Shown here piece by piece: positions 42,873-51,238 of a stretch of DNA of 52,355 bases. The stretch covers positions 1 to 52,355 of the forward strand of contig CALKUJ010000337.1 in the NCBI GenBank assembly GCA_937996825.1. Direction: 5' to 3'. The stretch's first letter is position 1. Every line of letters starts with the position of its first letter. The notes under the pieces are model-generated. The model saw only the letters and a program-made list of their open reading frames with translations, searched no databases and was not told the origin of the DNA. The position numbers were made by a program, and so were the translations under genes. Source of the stretch: an uncultured Polynucleobacter sp. (lineage in GTDB: Bacteria; Pseudomonadota; Gammaproteobacteria; Burkholderiales; Burkholderiaceae).

Positions 42873-43973
42873 TTATATGTCCTTGATTGCTAACAATCTT
42901 CTGTCTTCAATCAATTGCTTGATCTTTGTTCCCGTTGATGAGCCTTGCTCACCAACATCTTGAACAACTTGAGCAATATCTACTTTTTTTGCCAAATCAT
43001 ATGATTTGGTCAACTGCTCTGTCGGTAGCCTTAATAGATTAGCCACCTTGATGAGCTCATCAAAGCGTTCCGGCTTTCTCCAAACATCTGTGCGATTCAA
43101 TAGATCTAATAAATTTTTAGAATCAAGTGTTGGCGAATTCAGTCCTTCTTTTAATTCACGCACCAGCACTGCGTGATCTCGACAATCCGCTGGAATGCCC
43201 CATAACATCGTCCAAGCATTGATATCTTCATTTTTTAAACTCGATAGCAATACCGCACATCGCTGCGGCAAATTAAGTTGACATTTGGCAGCCAAATCAA
43301 TATCGCTCAGCAATGAAGCATCTTTTGAATTTAATTTAGGAAAAAATAATTCGAAGACACCTATCTCACTCAATACCGCCAACATCCTAGACGGCTTCTC
43401 AGACATCAAGCCCCTAGAAATCTCTTGCCAAACTCTTTCTTTGACCAACGCATTTAGCTCGCCACTCGAATGAATTTCCTTGAGCAAGGTGAGCGTGGAT
43501 GGCTCAATTGAAAAATCAGAAAAGCGTGCAGCAAATCTTGCAATACGCAATAGTCGAACAGGATCTTCACTAAAAGCAGGGCCAATATGCCTGAACAACT
43601 TATTGCTCAGATCTTTCTGACCATCATACGGATCAATCACATCACCCACAGGCTGCCCATTAGCATCAGCTTCTTTGGCCATTGCATTGATGGTCAAATC
43701 ACGTCGCGCCAAATCTTGCTCTAGCGTCACTTCTGGATCTGCATGAAACACAAAACCTTTATAACCTGGGGCTACTTTTCGCTCAGTTCTAGCCAAAGCG
43801 TATTCGGCATGAGTCACTGGGTGTAAAAATACAGGGAAGTCTTGACCAACAGCGGTATACCCCTGAGCCAACATTTGTTCAGGGCTTGCGCCCACAACAA
43901 CATAATCAAGATCCTTTACTGGCAATCCCAGCAATTGATCTCTGATGGCGCCACCAACAACATAAATCTTCAC
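42873..43973 (-). CDS. cca: CCA-adding tRNA nucleotidyltransferase lacking an HD motif
   Basis: Adds or repairs the 3' CCA of tRNAs. The class II nucleotidyltransferase head reads YVVGGAIRDQLLGLPVKDLD, followed by RRDLTINAMA and DPVRLLRIARFAARF. At 366 residues it is shorter than E. coli Cca (412). In the region where the E. coli protein has its HD phosphohydrolase residues (about 225-275 here) no H...HD pattern is visible, so the extra phosphatase and cyclic phosphodiesterase activities are probably missing. The start overlaps the NDUFA9-like gene by 4 nt. Confidence 0.93.
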   Translation of the reverse strand: MKIYVVGGAIRDQLLGLPVKDLDYVVVGASPEQMLAQGYTAVGQDFPVFLHPVTHAEYALARTERKVAPGYKGFVFHADPEVTLEQDLARRDLTINAMAKEADANGQPVGDVIDPYDGQKDLSNKLFRHIGPAFSEDPVRLLRIARFAARFSDFSIEPSTLTLLKEIHSSGELNALVKERVWQEISRGLMSEKPSRMLAVLSEIGVFELFFPKLNSKDASLLSDIDLAAKCQLNLPQRCAVLLSSLKNEDINAWTMLWGIPADCRDHAVLVRELKEGLNSPTLDSKNLLDLLNRTDVWRKPERFDELIKVANLLRLPTEQLTKSYDLAKKVDIAQVVQDVGEQGSSTGTKIKQLIEDRRLLAIKDI

Positions 43974-44887
43974 TTGAGTAAGACATCCAATGCTTGTGGG
44001 TTGATCGCAAATACTTTTTCTAGGGAATTCTCTGCCCCAGCTGGTAAGACATTGTCTTCACTCATGGAAGCCAAATTGTCTCGAGACATCAAGGTAGGCC
44101 CTGGCATCATTTCTAATAAGCCAGCTTGCAAATATGCCAATGGTTTTGGTAAAGGAATGACAATGCTCTTTCTACCGCCCACCATGCCAGCAAAGTTCAC
44201 CAATTCAGCCAAGGTGTAGACGCGAGGTCCAGCCAAATCAAATACCCTGCCAATCGTTTCTGACATTGCAATTGATTTCACAAACGCTTGGGCAACATCT
44301 GAAACATAGACAGGCTGAAATTTAACGTTTGCACCCCCCAAAGGCAAAATCGGCGCAAACTTTTGTAAAGATGCAAACAGATTGATGAATTTATCTTTTT
44401 CACCAAACACCACAGATGGTCTAAAAATCGTCCAATCTAAATCACTGGCCTTGACCAAATTCTCTGCATCACCTTTACTGCGCTGATACATCGATGCACC
44501 CGAACTATTGGCGCCCAAAGCACTCATATGAATATAGCGTTTTAAATGGGCGGCATTCATCGCAGTAATGATTTTTTTTGTCAATTCAACATGATTTTTT
44601 AAAAAGCCAGGGCCGTACGGTGACCCAGTTTTGTCATGCAAGACACCCACTAGATTAATCACCACACCATCCGGTCCTAAACGTTGGCACAAATCAGCCA
44701 ACACAGAAGGATCATGAATATTTGCTTCAATCACTTGAAGCTTCGGTAGAACCCATAACTCTTTTGCATAAGCAGCTTTACGAGTAGGTAATAAAACCGA
44801 ATGGCCAAGCGCACTCAAGCCACTGGCAATTTTTTGACCAATGAATCCACTGCCACCAATCAACAATACTTTTGCTTCATTCATCAC
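43970..44887 (-). CDS. Complex I NDUFA9-like NAD(P)-binding protein
   Basis: An atypical extended SDR of 305 residues in the NDUFA9 group. The dinucleotide motif GGSGFIGQKIASGL is at the N-terminus and IHMSALGA with a following YQRSKGDAE gives the YxxxK-like site; FRPSVVFGEKDKFINLFASL is typical of NDUFA9-like proteins. Bacterial members have been linked to respiratory complex or quinone function, not clearly proven. It sits between slt and cca, overlapping both by 4 nt. Confidence 0.87.
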   Translation of the reverse strand: MMNEAKVLLIGGSGFIGQKIASGLSALGHSVLLPTRKAAYAKELWVLPKLQVIEANIHDPSVLADLCQRLGPDGVVINLVGVLHDKTGSPYGPGFLKNHVELTKKIITAMNAAHLKRYIHMSALGANSSGASMYQRSKGDAENLVKASDLDWTIFRPSVVFGEKDKFINLFASLQKFAPILPLGGANVKFQPVYVSDVAQAFVKSIAMSETIGRVFDLAGPRVYTLAELVNFAGMVGGRKSIVIPLPKPLAYLQAGLLEMMPGPTLMSRDNLASMSEDNVLPAGAENSLEKVFAINPQALDVLLK

Positions 44888-46848
44888 GGCAATTCCGACA
44901 ATACAGCTGTTTTAGGAGAAACCATCCCAAGATTTTGTTTCAGAGATGGAGTTTTATTGGTAGACATGGCCGTGTAATAACTGGCGTTTGCCAAAACATT
45001 TTTGACATATCCCCTGGTTTCATTGAAGGGGATTGTTTCAGCAAAAATAGCCCCCTCTACAGTTCGAGGTAATTTCTCGCGCCACATCTTAGGTCTTCCT
45101 GGGCCAGCGTTATAAGCGGCAGAAGCCAAAGCCCATGAGCCATCCAAATCTTGTAAAACCATATTGAGATAATTACTGCCCAAGGTTAAATTAACTTTCA
45201 TGTCATCTAGTTGAGATGGCTTAAAGCTATCCATTCCGATTTTTTTTGCCACATACTTTGCAGTTGCTGGCATTACTTGCATCAAGCCAGACGCTCCAAC
45301 ATGTGAACGTGCATTCATGATGAAGCGTGACTCCTGTCGAATCAAGCCATATGCCCAATTGGTATCTAGGCCAATTGATCCTGCAATTGGCGCAAGAGAG
45401 TCTTTGAAAGGGGTTGGATAGCGCAAACTAAAGTCATGTTCTAACTTTGTTCGATCAGCCGTGTTAACAGCACGATCATACAAACCAATTCTTTTAGCGT
45501 GCTCAGCCACCGCAATCAATTGCTTATCACTGAGACCACGCAACTCCCAATTCCATTCTCTATTGCCCTCAAAACGAAGTCCCATGTCATAAAAGCGCAC
45601 GGCTCTTGCAAAAGATTTATTTGATGACATCTGCTTCACCAAACCTTCGTCCGCCACAACACGCTTAGGCACGTAAATTTTCATGCCCAGATCTTCTCTG
45701 GCCAACTGCCCATAAAAATGGTACTGATCAATCAATGCTTGCCAAGTTTCTTTTGCTAAAGACTCATCACCCAATTCTTTTTGCGCTCTGGCATACCAAT
45801 AGGTCCACGCAGGGTCACGCTTTCTGACCGATGGTGTCATGTGATCAATTGTTTCTTTGACCATGCGCCAATCACCCACGCGCAATGCAGCTCTGACTTT
45901 CCATTCTTGGGTTTCTGGTGTTAACAAATGATGATGGCCAAGCTCGTGTTGCAACTTAAATGCTTTCATCGCATTTGGATCCAATTTCTTGGCCAGATAC
46001 TGACCAACAGCTCCCCATGCAGCAACTGTGTTCTCTTTACTGGTTCGCCATGTTTTTTTATCAAAGTCTCTAAAAGCTACTTCAGGGGATTTTCTGGCAC
46101 TTCTGACAATCTCTGCCATCGGGTCAGGCACATCGAATCGATTGGCTAAAGTTTCAAAATTATTCTCTACCGCCATTCTTGAAAAAGTGGCGACTTCGTA
46201 TTTTGAAAAGCCATTGGCTTTGTAAATGGAGTTCACAAGTTCTGGGCAAGCATCGCCAAAAAAGCGCGAGTCCAACAAAATATTTTTAGTTTCAGCAGCC
46301 AACTCATTCACTGGCTCACCCTTTGTAAATCTTGACTGAAGGGCGTAACACTTCACCTGAGTGTCGTCATCCAATGCAAATTGTGCGTACTCTCGATCAA
46401 AATTAGTCCAATCTTTGCGCTTACCCAAAACCAAGAGCCAGTCATTTCTTAATCTGTCAGCCAGGGCGGTGCCGGCATACTTTTTTAAGAATTGATTAAC
46501 TGCATCATCTGCGCTTGTTTCAGCTCTTGGGGCCCCACCCTTATCAAACAAGCGGGGTTTAATTTGGAAATATGCAACGTAATCAGCAATTTCATAGTTA
46601 GATAACTTTTGGCCCAATTCTCTGGCCTTGGCAGCATCATTATTTTTTGAGGCTTCTCTTAATTCAAGAAAAATCTTATCTTCAGCAGTTAAACTAATTT
46701 CTGAAGATTTTTTCTTGGCCGCGGCTTGATTCTTTTGAGCGTTAGCAAGCTCTGCGGAAGTTGATGCAAAGGCGACAAGCACCAGACTGAGAAGTAAGTG
46801 TTTATTTATCAATTTTGTGGTTTTTCGTTGTAGCATAGCCCTAATCAT
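44884..46848 (-). CDS. slt: Soluble lytic murein transglycosylase
   Basis: Periplasmic muramidase of the Slt70 type, 654 residues. Signal peptide at about residues 15-38; a long alpha-superhelical U-domain follows; the catalytic domain is near residues 490-620 with GLIRQESRFIMNARSHVGA (catalytic Glu in QES), SGLMQVMPATAKYVAKKIG and AYNAGPGRP. An alternative start four codons later (MLQRKTT) is possible. It begins the slt-NDUFA9-cca unit and is divergent from fau, with 29 nt between starts. Confidence 0.94.
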   Translation of the reverse strand: MIRAMLQRKTTKLINKHLLLSLVLVAFASTSAELANAQKNQAAAKKKSSEISLTAEDKIFLELREASKNNDAAKARELGQKLSNYEIADYVAYFQIKPRLFDKGGAPRAETSADDAVNQFLKKYAGTALADRLRNDWLLVLGKRKDWTNFDREYAQFALDDDTQVKCYALQSRFTKGEPVNELAAETKNILLDSRFFGDACPELVNSIYKANGFSKYEVATFSRMAVENNFETLANRFDVPDPMAEIVRSARKSPEVAFRDFDKKTWRTSKENTVAAWGAVGQYLAKKLDPNAMKAFKLQHELGHHHLLTPETQEWKVRAALRVGDWRMVKETIDHMTPSVRKRDPAWTYWYARAQKELGDESLAKETWQALIDQYHFYGQLAREDLGMKIYVPKRVVADEGLVKQMSSNKSFARAVRFYDMGLRFEGNREWNWELRGLSDKQLIAVAEHAKRIGLYDRAVNTADRTKLEHDFSLRYPTPFKDSLAPIAGSIGLDTNWAYGLIRQESRFIMNARSHVGASGLMQVMPATAKYVAKKIGMDSFKPSQLDDMKVNLTLGSNYLNMVLQDLDGSWALASAAYNAGPGRPKMWREKLPRTVEGAIFAETIPFNETRGYVKNVLANASYYTAMSTNKTPSLKQNLGMVSPKTAVLSELP

Positions 46849-46877
46849 GCCTTATTTTTTCTACTTTTGAATAGCTT

Positions 46878-47444
46878 GTGAAAACTTTAAATCATTTAAG
46901 ACAAGAATTGCTGGCCAAGAGACAAGATCTTCATCAAGATTCCAGTCTTCGTGGCGAACTTGAAATCAAAATATCTGAATTCTTAAGTGAAACTGATGCC
47001 AACTGTGTGGGTATTTATTGGCCAATCAAAAGCGAATTCGATCTTCGTCCTCTGGCACTCGATTGGTGCGCCAAAAATCCTAAGAAAAAATTGGCCCTTC
47101 CGATTGTGGAGCTCAACAAGCCTTTGATATTTGGCGAGTGGAATCAAGACACCAACCTCGTCAAAGGTCCTCAAAATATCAATGAGCCTCTGCTTGATTC
47201 ATACAGCTCCAAAATTGAGCCAGACGTGCTCATCATTCCTTGCCTTGGATGGTCCAAGCAAGATGATCAGTTTTGGCGAATTGGCTATGGCGGGGGGTAC
47301 TACGATCGAACAATTGCTGAATTTAAAAAAAATGGGCACCCACTTCAAACTGTTGGTGTGGGATACAAAGCTTTAGAAGTAAAAGAGGGCGCATGGCGCC
47401 CTCAAAGTCATGACCAAGCACTTGACTTGATGATTACTGTTTAA
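46878..47444 (+). CDS. fau: 5-formyltetrahydrofolate cyclo-ligase
   Basis: Converts 5-formyl-THF to 5,10-methenyl-THF with ATP. The 188-residue protein has the C-terminal signature RIGYGGGYYDRTIAEF and the N-terminal IYWPIKSEFDLRPL. The start is GTG at 46878; no in-frame ATG lies before the conserved part. The stop region overlaps the metF 3' end by 4 nt in convergent orientation. Functionally it joins the other one-carbon genes in this window. Confidence 0.92.
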   Translation: MKTLNHLRQELLAKRQDLHQDSSLRGELEIKISEFLSETDANCVGIYWPIKSEFDLRPLALDWCAKNPKKKLALPIVELNKPLIFGEWNQDTNLVKGPQNINEPLLDSYSSKIEPDVLIIPCLGWSKQDDQFWRIGYGGGYYDRTIAEFKKNGHPLQTVGVGYKALEVKEGAWRPQSHDQALDLMITV

Positions 47445-48283
47445 GATTTAATCAAATCTAAATTCTTAGCAATCGCCAAAGTAGTTTCCGCCTGGTTCAA
47501 GCTGTAGAAATGTAAACCCGGAACACCGGCAACACGCAATTGATCGCACAAATCTGTGACCACATCCAAGCCAAATGACTTGATAGATGCAGCGTCATCG
47601 CCAAATGACTGCAAACGCAAACGGATCCAACGAGGAATCTCTGCGCCACAAGCATCTGAGAAACGCAATAGCTGAGTGCTGTTGGTTATTGGCATGATGC
47701 CAGGCACTATAGGCTGATCAACCCCCAGCTTGTAGGCTTCGTCCACAAATCTAAAGTAAGCATCGCTATTGAAGAAGTATTGGGTGATGGCTGAATCTGC
47801 GCCTGCCTTCATCTTATTGGCAAACATCAGAATGTCATCGCTCATTGATTTCGCCTGAGGATGCATCTCTGGATAAGCTGCTACTTCGATATGAAAATGA
47901 CTGTCAGTTTCTGAACGAATAAATCTGACCAATTCCTCAGCATGATGAAACTCTCCATATTGACCCATGCCAGAAGGCAGATCGCCACGCAAAGCCACAA
48001 TGCGACGAATACCGATATCTTTGTATTGCTTCAACAACTCACGAATCTTTTCTTTTGAACTCCCCACGCAAGAAAGATGAGGCGCGGCCTCCTGGCCTGC
48101 CTCATGGATTTCTTTGACAGTCGCTAAAGTACCGTCTTGGGTTGAGCCACCTGCACCAAACGTCACAGAAATAAATGTTGGCTTAAGCGCTGTGGATAAC
48201 TGCTCTCTAACAGAACGCAGCTTCGCAGCACCCTCTTCTGTTTTTGGTGGGAAAAACTCAAGGCTTAATTCCATGTCATTCAT
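47441..48283 (-). CDS. metF: Methylenetetrahydrofolate reductase
   Basis: FAD enzyme reducing 5,10-methylene-THF to 5-methyl-THF, the methyl donor of MetH. The 280-residue bacterial form has LSLEFFPPKTEEGAAKL, FGAGGSTQDGTLATV, RIVALRGDLPSGMGQY and KAGADSAITQYFFN. It lies 14 nt downstream of ahcY, so it should share the SAH-riboswitch control of ahcY: homocysteine release by AhcY and methyl supply by MetF would rise together. Confidence 0.97.
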   Translation of the reverse strand: MNDMELSLEFFPPKTEEGAAKLRSVREQLSTALKPTFISVTFGAGGSTQDGTLATVKEIHEAGQEAAPHLSCVGSSKEKIRELLKQYKDIGIRRIVALRGDLPSGMGQYGEFHHAEELVRFIRSETDSHFHIEVAAYPEMHPQAKSMSDDILMFANKMKAGADSAITQYFFNSDAYFRFVDEAYKLGVDQPIVPGIMPITNSTQLLRFSDACGAEIPRWIRLRLQSFGDDAASIKSFGLDVVTDLCDQLRVAGVPGLHFYSLNQAETTLAIAKNLDLIKS

Positions 48284-48297
48284 TCCTGATCACGTTT

Positions 48298-49743
48298 TTA
48301 GTAACGATATGTTTCAGGCTTATAAGGGCCTTCTTTTTTCACGTTGATGTAGTTGGCTTGCTGCTCTGTCAATTCAGTGAGTTGAGCATTGAGTTTCTTC
48401 AACTGCAAACGAGCTACTTTCTCATCAAGGTGCTTAGGCAATGTGTAAACACCCACTGGATACTTATTAGTTCCTGCAGATTGCCATAACTCGATCTGAG
48501 CAATTGTTTGGTTAGCAAATGATGAGCTCATCACGTAAGACGGGTGACCTGTACCGCAACCTAGGTTAACCAAACGTCCTTTAGCCAAAATGATGATGCG
48601 CTTTTCTGGCTGACCATTGCTAGCAGGGAAAATCACGTGGTCCACTTGTGGCTTGATCTCTTCCCACTTGTACTTCTCAACACCTGCGATATCGATTTCA
48701 TTGTCAAAGTGGCCAATGTTGCAAACGATTGCCTGGTCTTTCATTTTTGCCATATGGTCGTGAGTGATCACATGGTAGTTACCTGTGGCAGTAACAAAGA
48801 TGTCTGCCTTATCAGCGGCATAGTCCATGGTCACAACACGATAACCTTCCATTGCTGCCTGAAGCGCGCAAATCGGATCAACTTCTGTCACCCATACCTG
48901 AGCTGACAAGGCGCGCAAGGCTTGTGCTGAACCCTTACCCACGTCACCGTAACCAGCAACCACTGCCACCTTGCCGGCAATCATCACGTCTGTTGCACGC
49001 TTGATACCGTCGACCAAAGATTCACGGCAACCATACAAGTTATCGAACTTGCTCTTGGTCACTGAGTCATTCACGTTAATCGCAGGGAACTTTAATTCGC
49101 CCTTGGCATGCATTTGATACAAACGATGTACACCAGTTGTGGTTTCTTCTGTTACGCCCTTTACTTTTTCTAGACGAACTGAATACCAAGTTGGATCAAT
49201 TTTTAGTTTGGCTTTGATTGAAGCAAACAAAACAGTTTCTTCTTCACTCGTTGGGTTGTTCAAAACTGATAAATCTTTTTCAGCTTTTGTTCCCAAATGT
49301 AACAACATGGTCGCATCGCCACCATCATCCAAAATCATGTTTGAGTAACCACCGTCTTGCCATTCAAAAATACGGTGTGTGAACTCCCAGTATTGCTCAA
49401 GAGTTTCGCCTTTGATCGCGAACACTGGCGTACCGTTTGCAGCAATCGCGGCAGCAGCGTGATCTTGTGTAGAGAAAATATTGCAAGATGCCCAGCGCAC
49501 TTCCGCGCCAAGAGCTTCTAAGGTTTCAATCAAAACAGCTGTTTGGATTGTCATGTGTAAAGAGCCAGTGATGCGAGCGCCGCGCAAAGGCTGGCTAGCA
49601 GAAAACTCTTCACGAATAGCCATCAAGCCAGGCATCTCTGTTTCGGCGATGATGATTTCTTTGCGACCCCAATCAGCCAATGAAATATCAGCGATAGCGC
49701 AATCTTTAAGCACGTTTAAATCAGTAGGTTTGTTCATATCCAC
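48298..49743 (-). CDS. ahcY: S-adenosylhomocysteinase
   Basis: NAD-dependent hydrolysis of SAH to adenosine and homocysteine. Motifs: FSTQDHAAAAIAANGTPVFA, the NAD-binding VAGYGDVGKGSAQALRAL, ICNIGHFDNEIDI and the C-terminal KKEGPYKPETYRY. The 481 residues fit the proteobacterial form with the usual about 40-residue insertion. GGAG precedes the ATG by 5 nt. The leader holds an SAH riboswitch with terminator, so expression should rise with SAH. Confidence 0.98.
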   Translation of the reverse strand: MDMNKPTDLNVLKDCAIADISLADWGRKEIIIAETEMPGLMAIREEFSASQPLRGARITGSLHMTIQTAVLIETLEALGAEVRWASCNIFSTQDHAAAAIAANGTPVFAIKGETLEQYWEFTHRIFEWQDGGYSNMILDDGGDATMLLHLGTKAEKDLSVLNNPTSEEETVLFASIKAKLKIDPTWYSVRLEKVKGVTEETTTGVHRLYQMHAKGELKFPAINVNDSVTKSKFDNLYGCRESLVDGIKRATDVMIAGKVAVVAGYGDVGKGSAQALRALSAQVWVTEVDPICALQAAMEGYRVVTMDYAADKADIFVTATGNYHVITHDHMAKMKDQAIVCNIGHFDNEIDIAGVEKYKWEEIKPQVDHVIFPASNGQPEKRIIILAKGRLVNLGCGTGHPSYVMSSSFANQTIAQIELWQSAGTNKYPVGVYTLPKHLDEKVARLQLKKLNAQLTELTEQQANYINVKKEGPYKPETYRY

Positions 49744-49777
49744 TCCAAGCTAGTAAGGAAGATCATGGAGGGCAAAT

Positions 49778-49818
49778 AAAAAAAGCCCGCCAACCAATCA
49801 CTTCACAGGTTAGCGAGC
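49778..49818 (-). terminator. Riboswitch-controlled intrinsic terminator before ahcY
   Basis: Read leftward, GCTCGCTAACC (49818-49808) pairs over all 11 positions, including G-T pairs, with GGTTGGCGGGC (49795-49785), followed by seven T (49784-49778). The first six bases of the stem are also the 3' side of the riboswitch P1 helix, so terminator and ligand-bound fold exclude each other: SAH binding should prevent termination. Confidence 0.88.
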
Positions 49819-49895
49819 GTCGTTGCTAAAGGCCTGGGGCCTTCCTCTAAGCCTAGGGTGTTTAAAGACTTAAACACCTCGCAACGCTCCTTAGA
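49813..49895 (-). ncRNA. SAH riboswitch
   Basis: Read leftward, the leader has AAGGAGCGTTGC near its start and AGCAACGACGCTC near its end, which form P1. TCTAAG (49895-49890) can pair perfectly with CTTAGA of the AGGCTTAGAGG box, replacing CCGAG/CTCGG of the family consensus by compensating changes. The variable hairpin GGTGTTTAA-GTCT-TTAAACACC lies between, and an extra hairpin AAGGCC-CCA-GGCCTT precedes the last strand. Position before ahcY is the typical one for this riboswitch in betaproteobacteria. Expected to be an ON switch through the overlapping terminator. Confidence 0.88.
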
Positions 49896-49906
49896 GATTT
49901 TGCGAA

Positions 49907-49912
49907 ATTATA
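49907..49912 (-). promoter_or_regulatory. Consensus -10 box for ahcY-metF overlapping the metK stop
   Basis: Read leftward, TATAAT covers the metK stop codon. The start would be near 49900, a few bases before the riboswitch. No good -35 box is visible at the right distance, so the call is tentative; without it ahcY would depend on readthrough from metK. Confidence 0.45.
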
Positions 49913-51074
49913 AACCAGCAGCGGCCCTCAAGGCTGCAGCCTTGTCTGTGGCTTCCCATGTGAACTCAGGCTCTTCACGGCCAAAGTGTCCATAGGCAGC
50001 TGTTTTACGATAGATTGGGCGCAATAAATTCAACATTTTTACGATGCCCTTTGGTCTTAAATCAAAGTGAGTGCGTACTAACTCAGCAATCTTCTCATCT
50101 GAAACCTTGCCAGTGCCGTATGTGCTGACCATCACAGACGTTGGTTGAGCAACACCAATCGCATATGAAATCTGCACCAAACACTTGCTAGCCAAACCGG
50201 CAGCCACAATGTTTTTTGCCACATAACGACCTGCATAGGCAGCTGAACGATCCACTTTTGATGGATCTTTGCCTGAGAAAGCACCGCCACCGTGAGGGGC
50301 TGCACCACCGTATGTATCAACAATGATTTTGCGACCTGTCAAACCACAATCGCCTTGTGGACCACCGATCACAAAACGACCAGTTGGGTTCACCAAGTAT
50401 TTGATTTCGCCTTTGATCAACTCTTTTGGAAGTACCGGTTTGATGATTTCTTCAACCACGGCTTCACGAAGTTTCTCCAAGGAAATATCTGGAGAGTGTT
50501 GAGTTGATAGAACAATGGTGTCAATTGAATCTGGCTTGCCATCAACATAACGCAAAGTGACTTGTGATTTTGCATCTGGGCGCAACCAATTCAAACGACC
50601 ATCACGACGCAAATCAGCTTGACGCTCAACCAAACGGTGAGACAAATGAATTGGCAAAGGCATTAATTCTGGGGTCTCATCAACCGCATAACCAAACATC
50701 AAGCCTTGATCGCCAGCGCCCTGGTCAAGACCATCATCATGGGCTTTGTCCACGCCCTGAGCAATGTCTGGACTTTGCTTGTCGTAAGCCACCAACACTG
50801 CGCAACCTTTGTAATCAATACCGTACTCAGTATTGTCGTAACCAATTTGACGAATCGTGTCGCGTGCTACATGGATGTAATCAACGTTTGCAGTGGTTGT
50901 GATCTCGCCCGCAAGGACTACCAAGCCGGTGTTGCAAAGAGTCTCTGCAGCTACACGTGCTGTTGGGTCTTGCGCCAAAATAGCATCAAGAATTGCATCA
51001 GAAATTTGGTCAGATACTTTATCTGGGTGACCTTCAGAAACTGATTCTGAGGTAAAGAAATAATTATTCGCCAT
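49908..51074 (-). CDS. metK: S-adenosylmethionine synthetase
   Basis: Makes SAM from methionine and ATP. Signatures: FTSESVSEGHPDKVSDQISD, DQGAGDQGLMFGYA, GGAAPHGGGAFSGKDPSKVD and GHFGREEPEFTWE. The 388 residues are normal. AAGGAG lies 7 nt before the ATG. A long leader with predicted structure precedes it; ahcY-metF follow downstream behind their own riboswitch. Divergent from dapF. Confidence 0.98.
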   Translation of the reverse strand: MANNYFFTSESVSEGHPDKVSDQISDAILDAILAQDPTARVAAETLCNTGLVVLAGEITTTANVDYIHVARDTIRQIGYDNTEYGIDYKGCAVLVAYDKQSPDIAQGVDKAHDDGLDQGAGDQGLMFGYAVDETPELMPLPIHLSHRLVERQADLRRDGRLNWLRPDAKSQVTLRYVDGKPDSIDTIVLSTQHSPDISLEKLREAVVEEIIKPVLPKELIKGEIKYLVNPTGRFVIGGPQGDCGLTGRKIIVDTYGGAAPHGGGAFSGKDPSKVDRSAAYAGRYVAKNIVAAGLASKCLVQISYAIGVAQPTSVMVSTYGTGKVSDEKIAELVRTHFDLRPKGIVKMLNLLRPIYRKTAAYGHFGREEPEFTWEATDKAAALRAAAGL

Positions 51075-51084
51075 GACTGCTCCT

Positions 51085-51184
51085 TAGTTAAATAAGCGAC
51101 AACACGTGCCGGATATTACTAAGTGCGGCGACGCTTTAGCGGATAGTTTTGATTCGCCCCGCAAGTTGTCTTAACTCGGCGAAT
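51085..51184 (-). ncRNA. Structured metK leader of unknown class
   Basis: Read leftward from the predicted start, ATTCGCC (51184-51178) pairs with GGCGAAT (51158-51152), with AGTT/AACT inside. A small CGC hairpin follows, then GCCG/CGGC (51108-51111 with 51126-51129) and an outer interrupted GCGAC/GACGC helix. I do not recognise a SAM riboswitch core. The 100 nt length and repeated pairing suggest regulation of metK; it could also be chance pairing in a GC-richer leader. Confidence 0.35.
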
Positions 51185-51190
51185 GACTAA

Positions 51191-51220
51191 ATTCTATAAC
51201 ATTCTCACTTTTGATGGCAA
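51191..51220 (-). promoter_or_regulatory. Predicted metK promoter
   Basis: Read leftward, TTGCCA (51220-51215) and TAGAAT (51196-51191) are 18 bp apart; TATAGA two bases earlier would give 16 bp. The start point would be near 51184, exactly where the first leader hairpin begins. Confidence 0.5.
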
Positions 51221-51238
51221 ACCTGTATATTTACCCCT

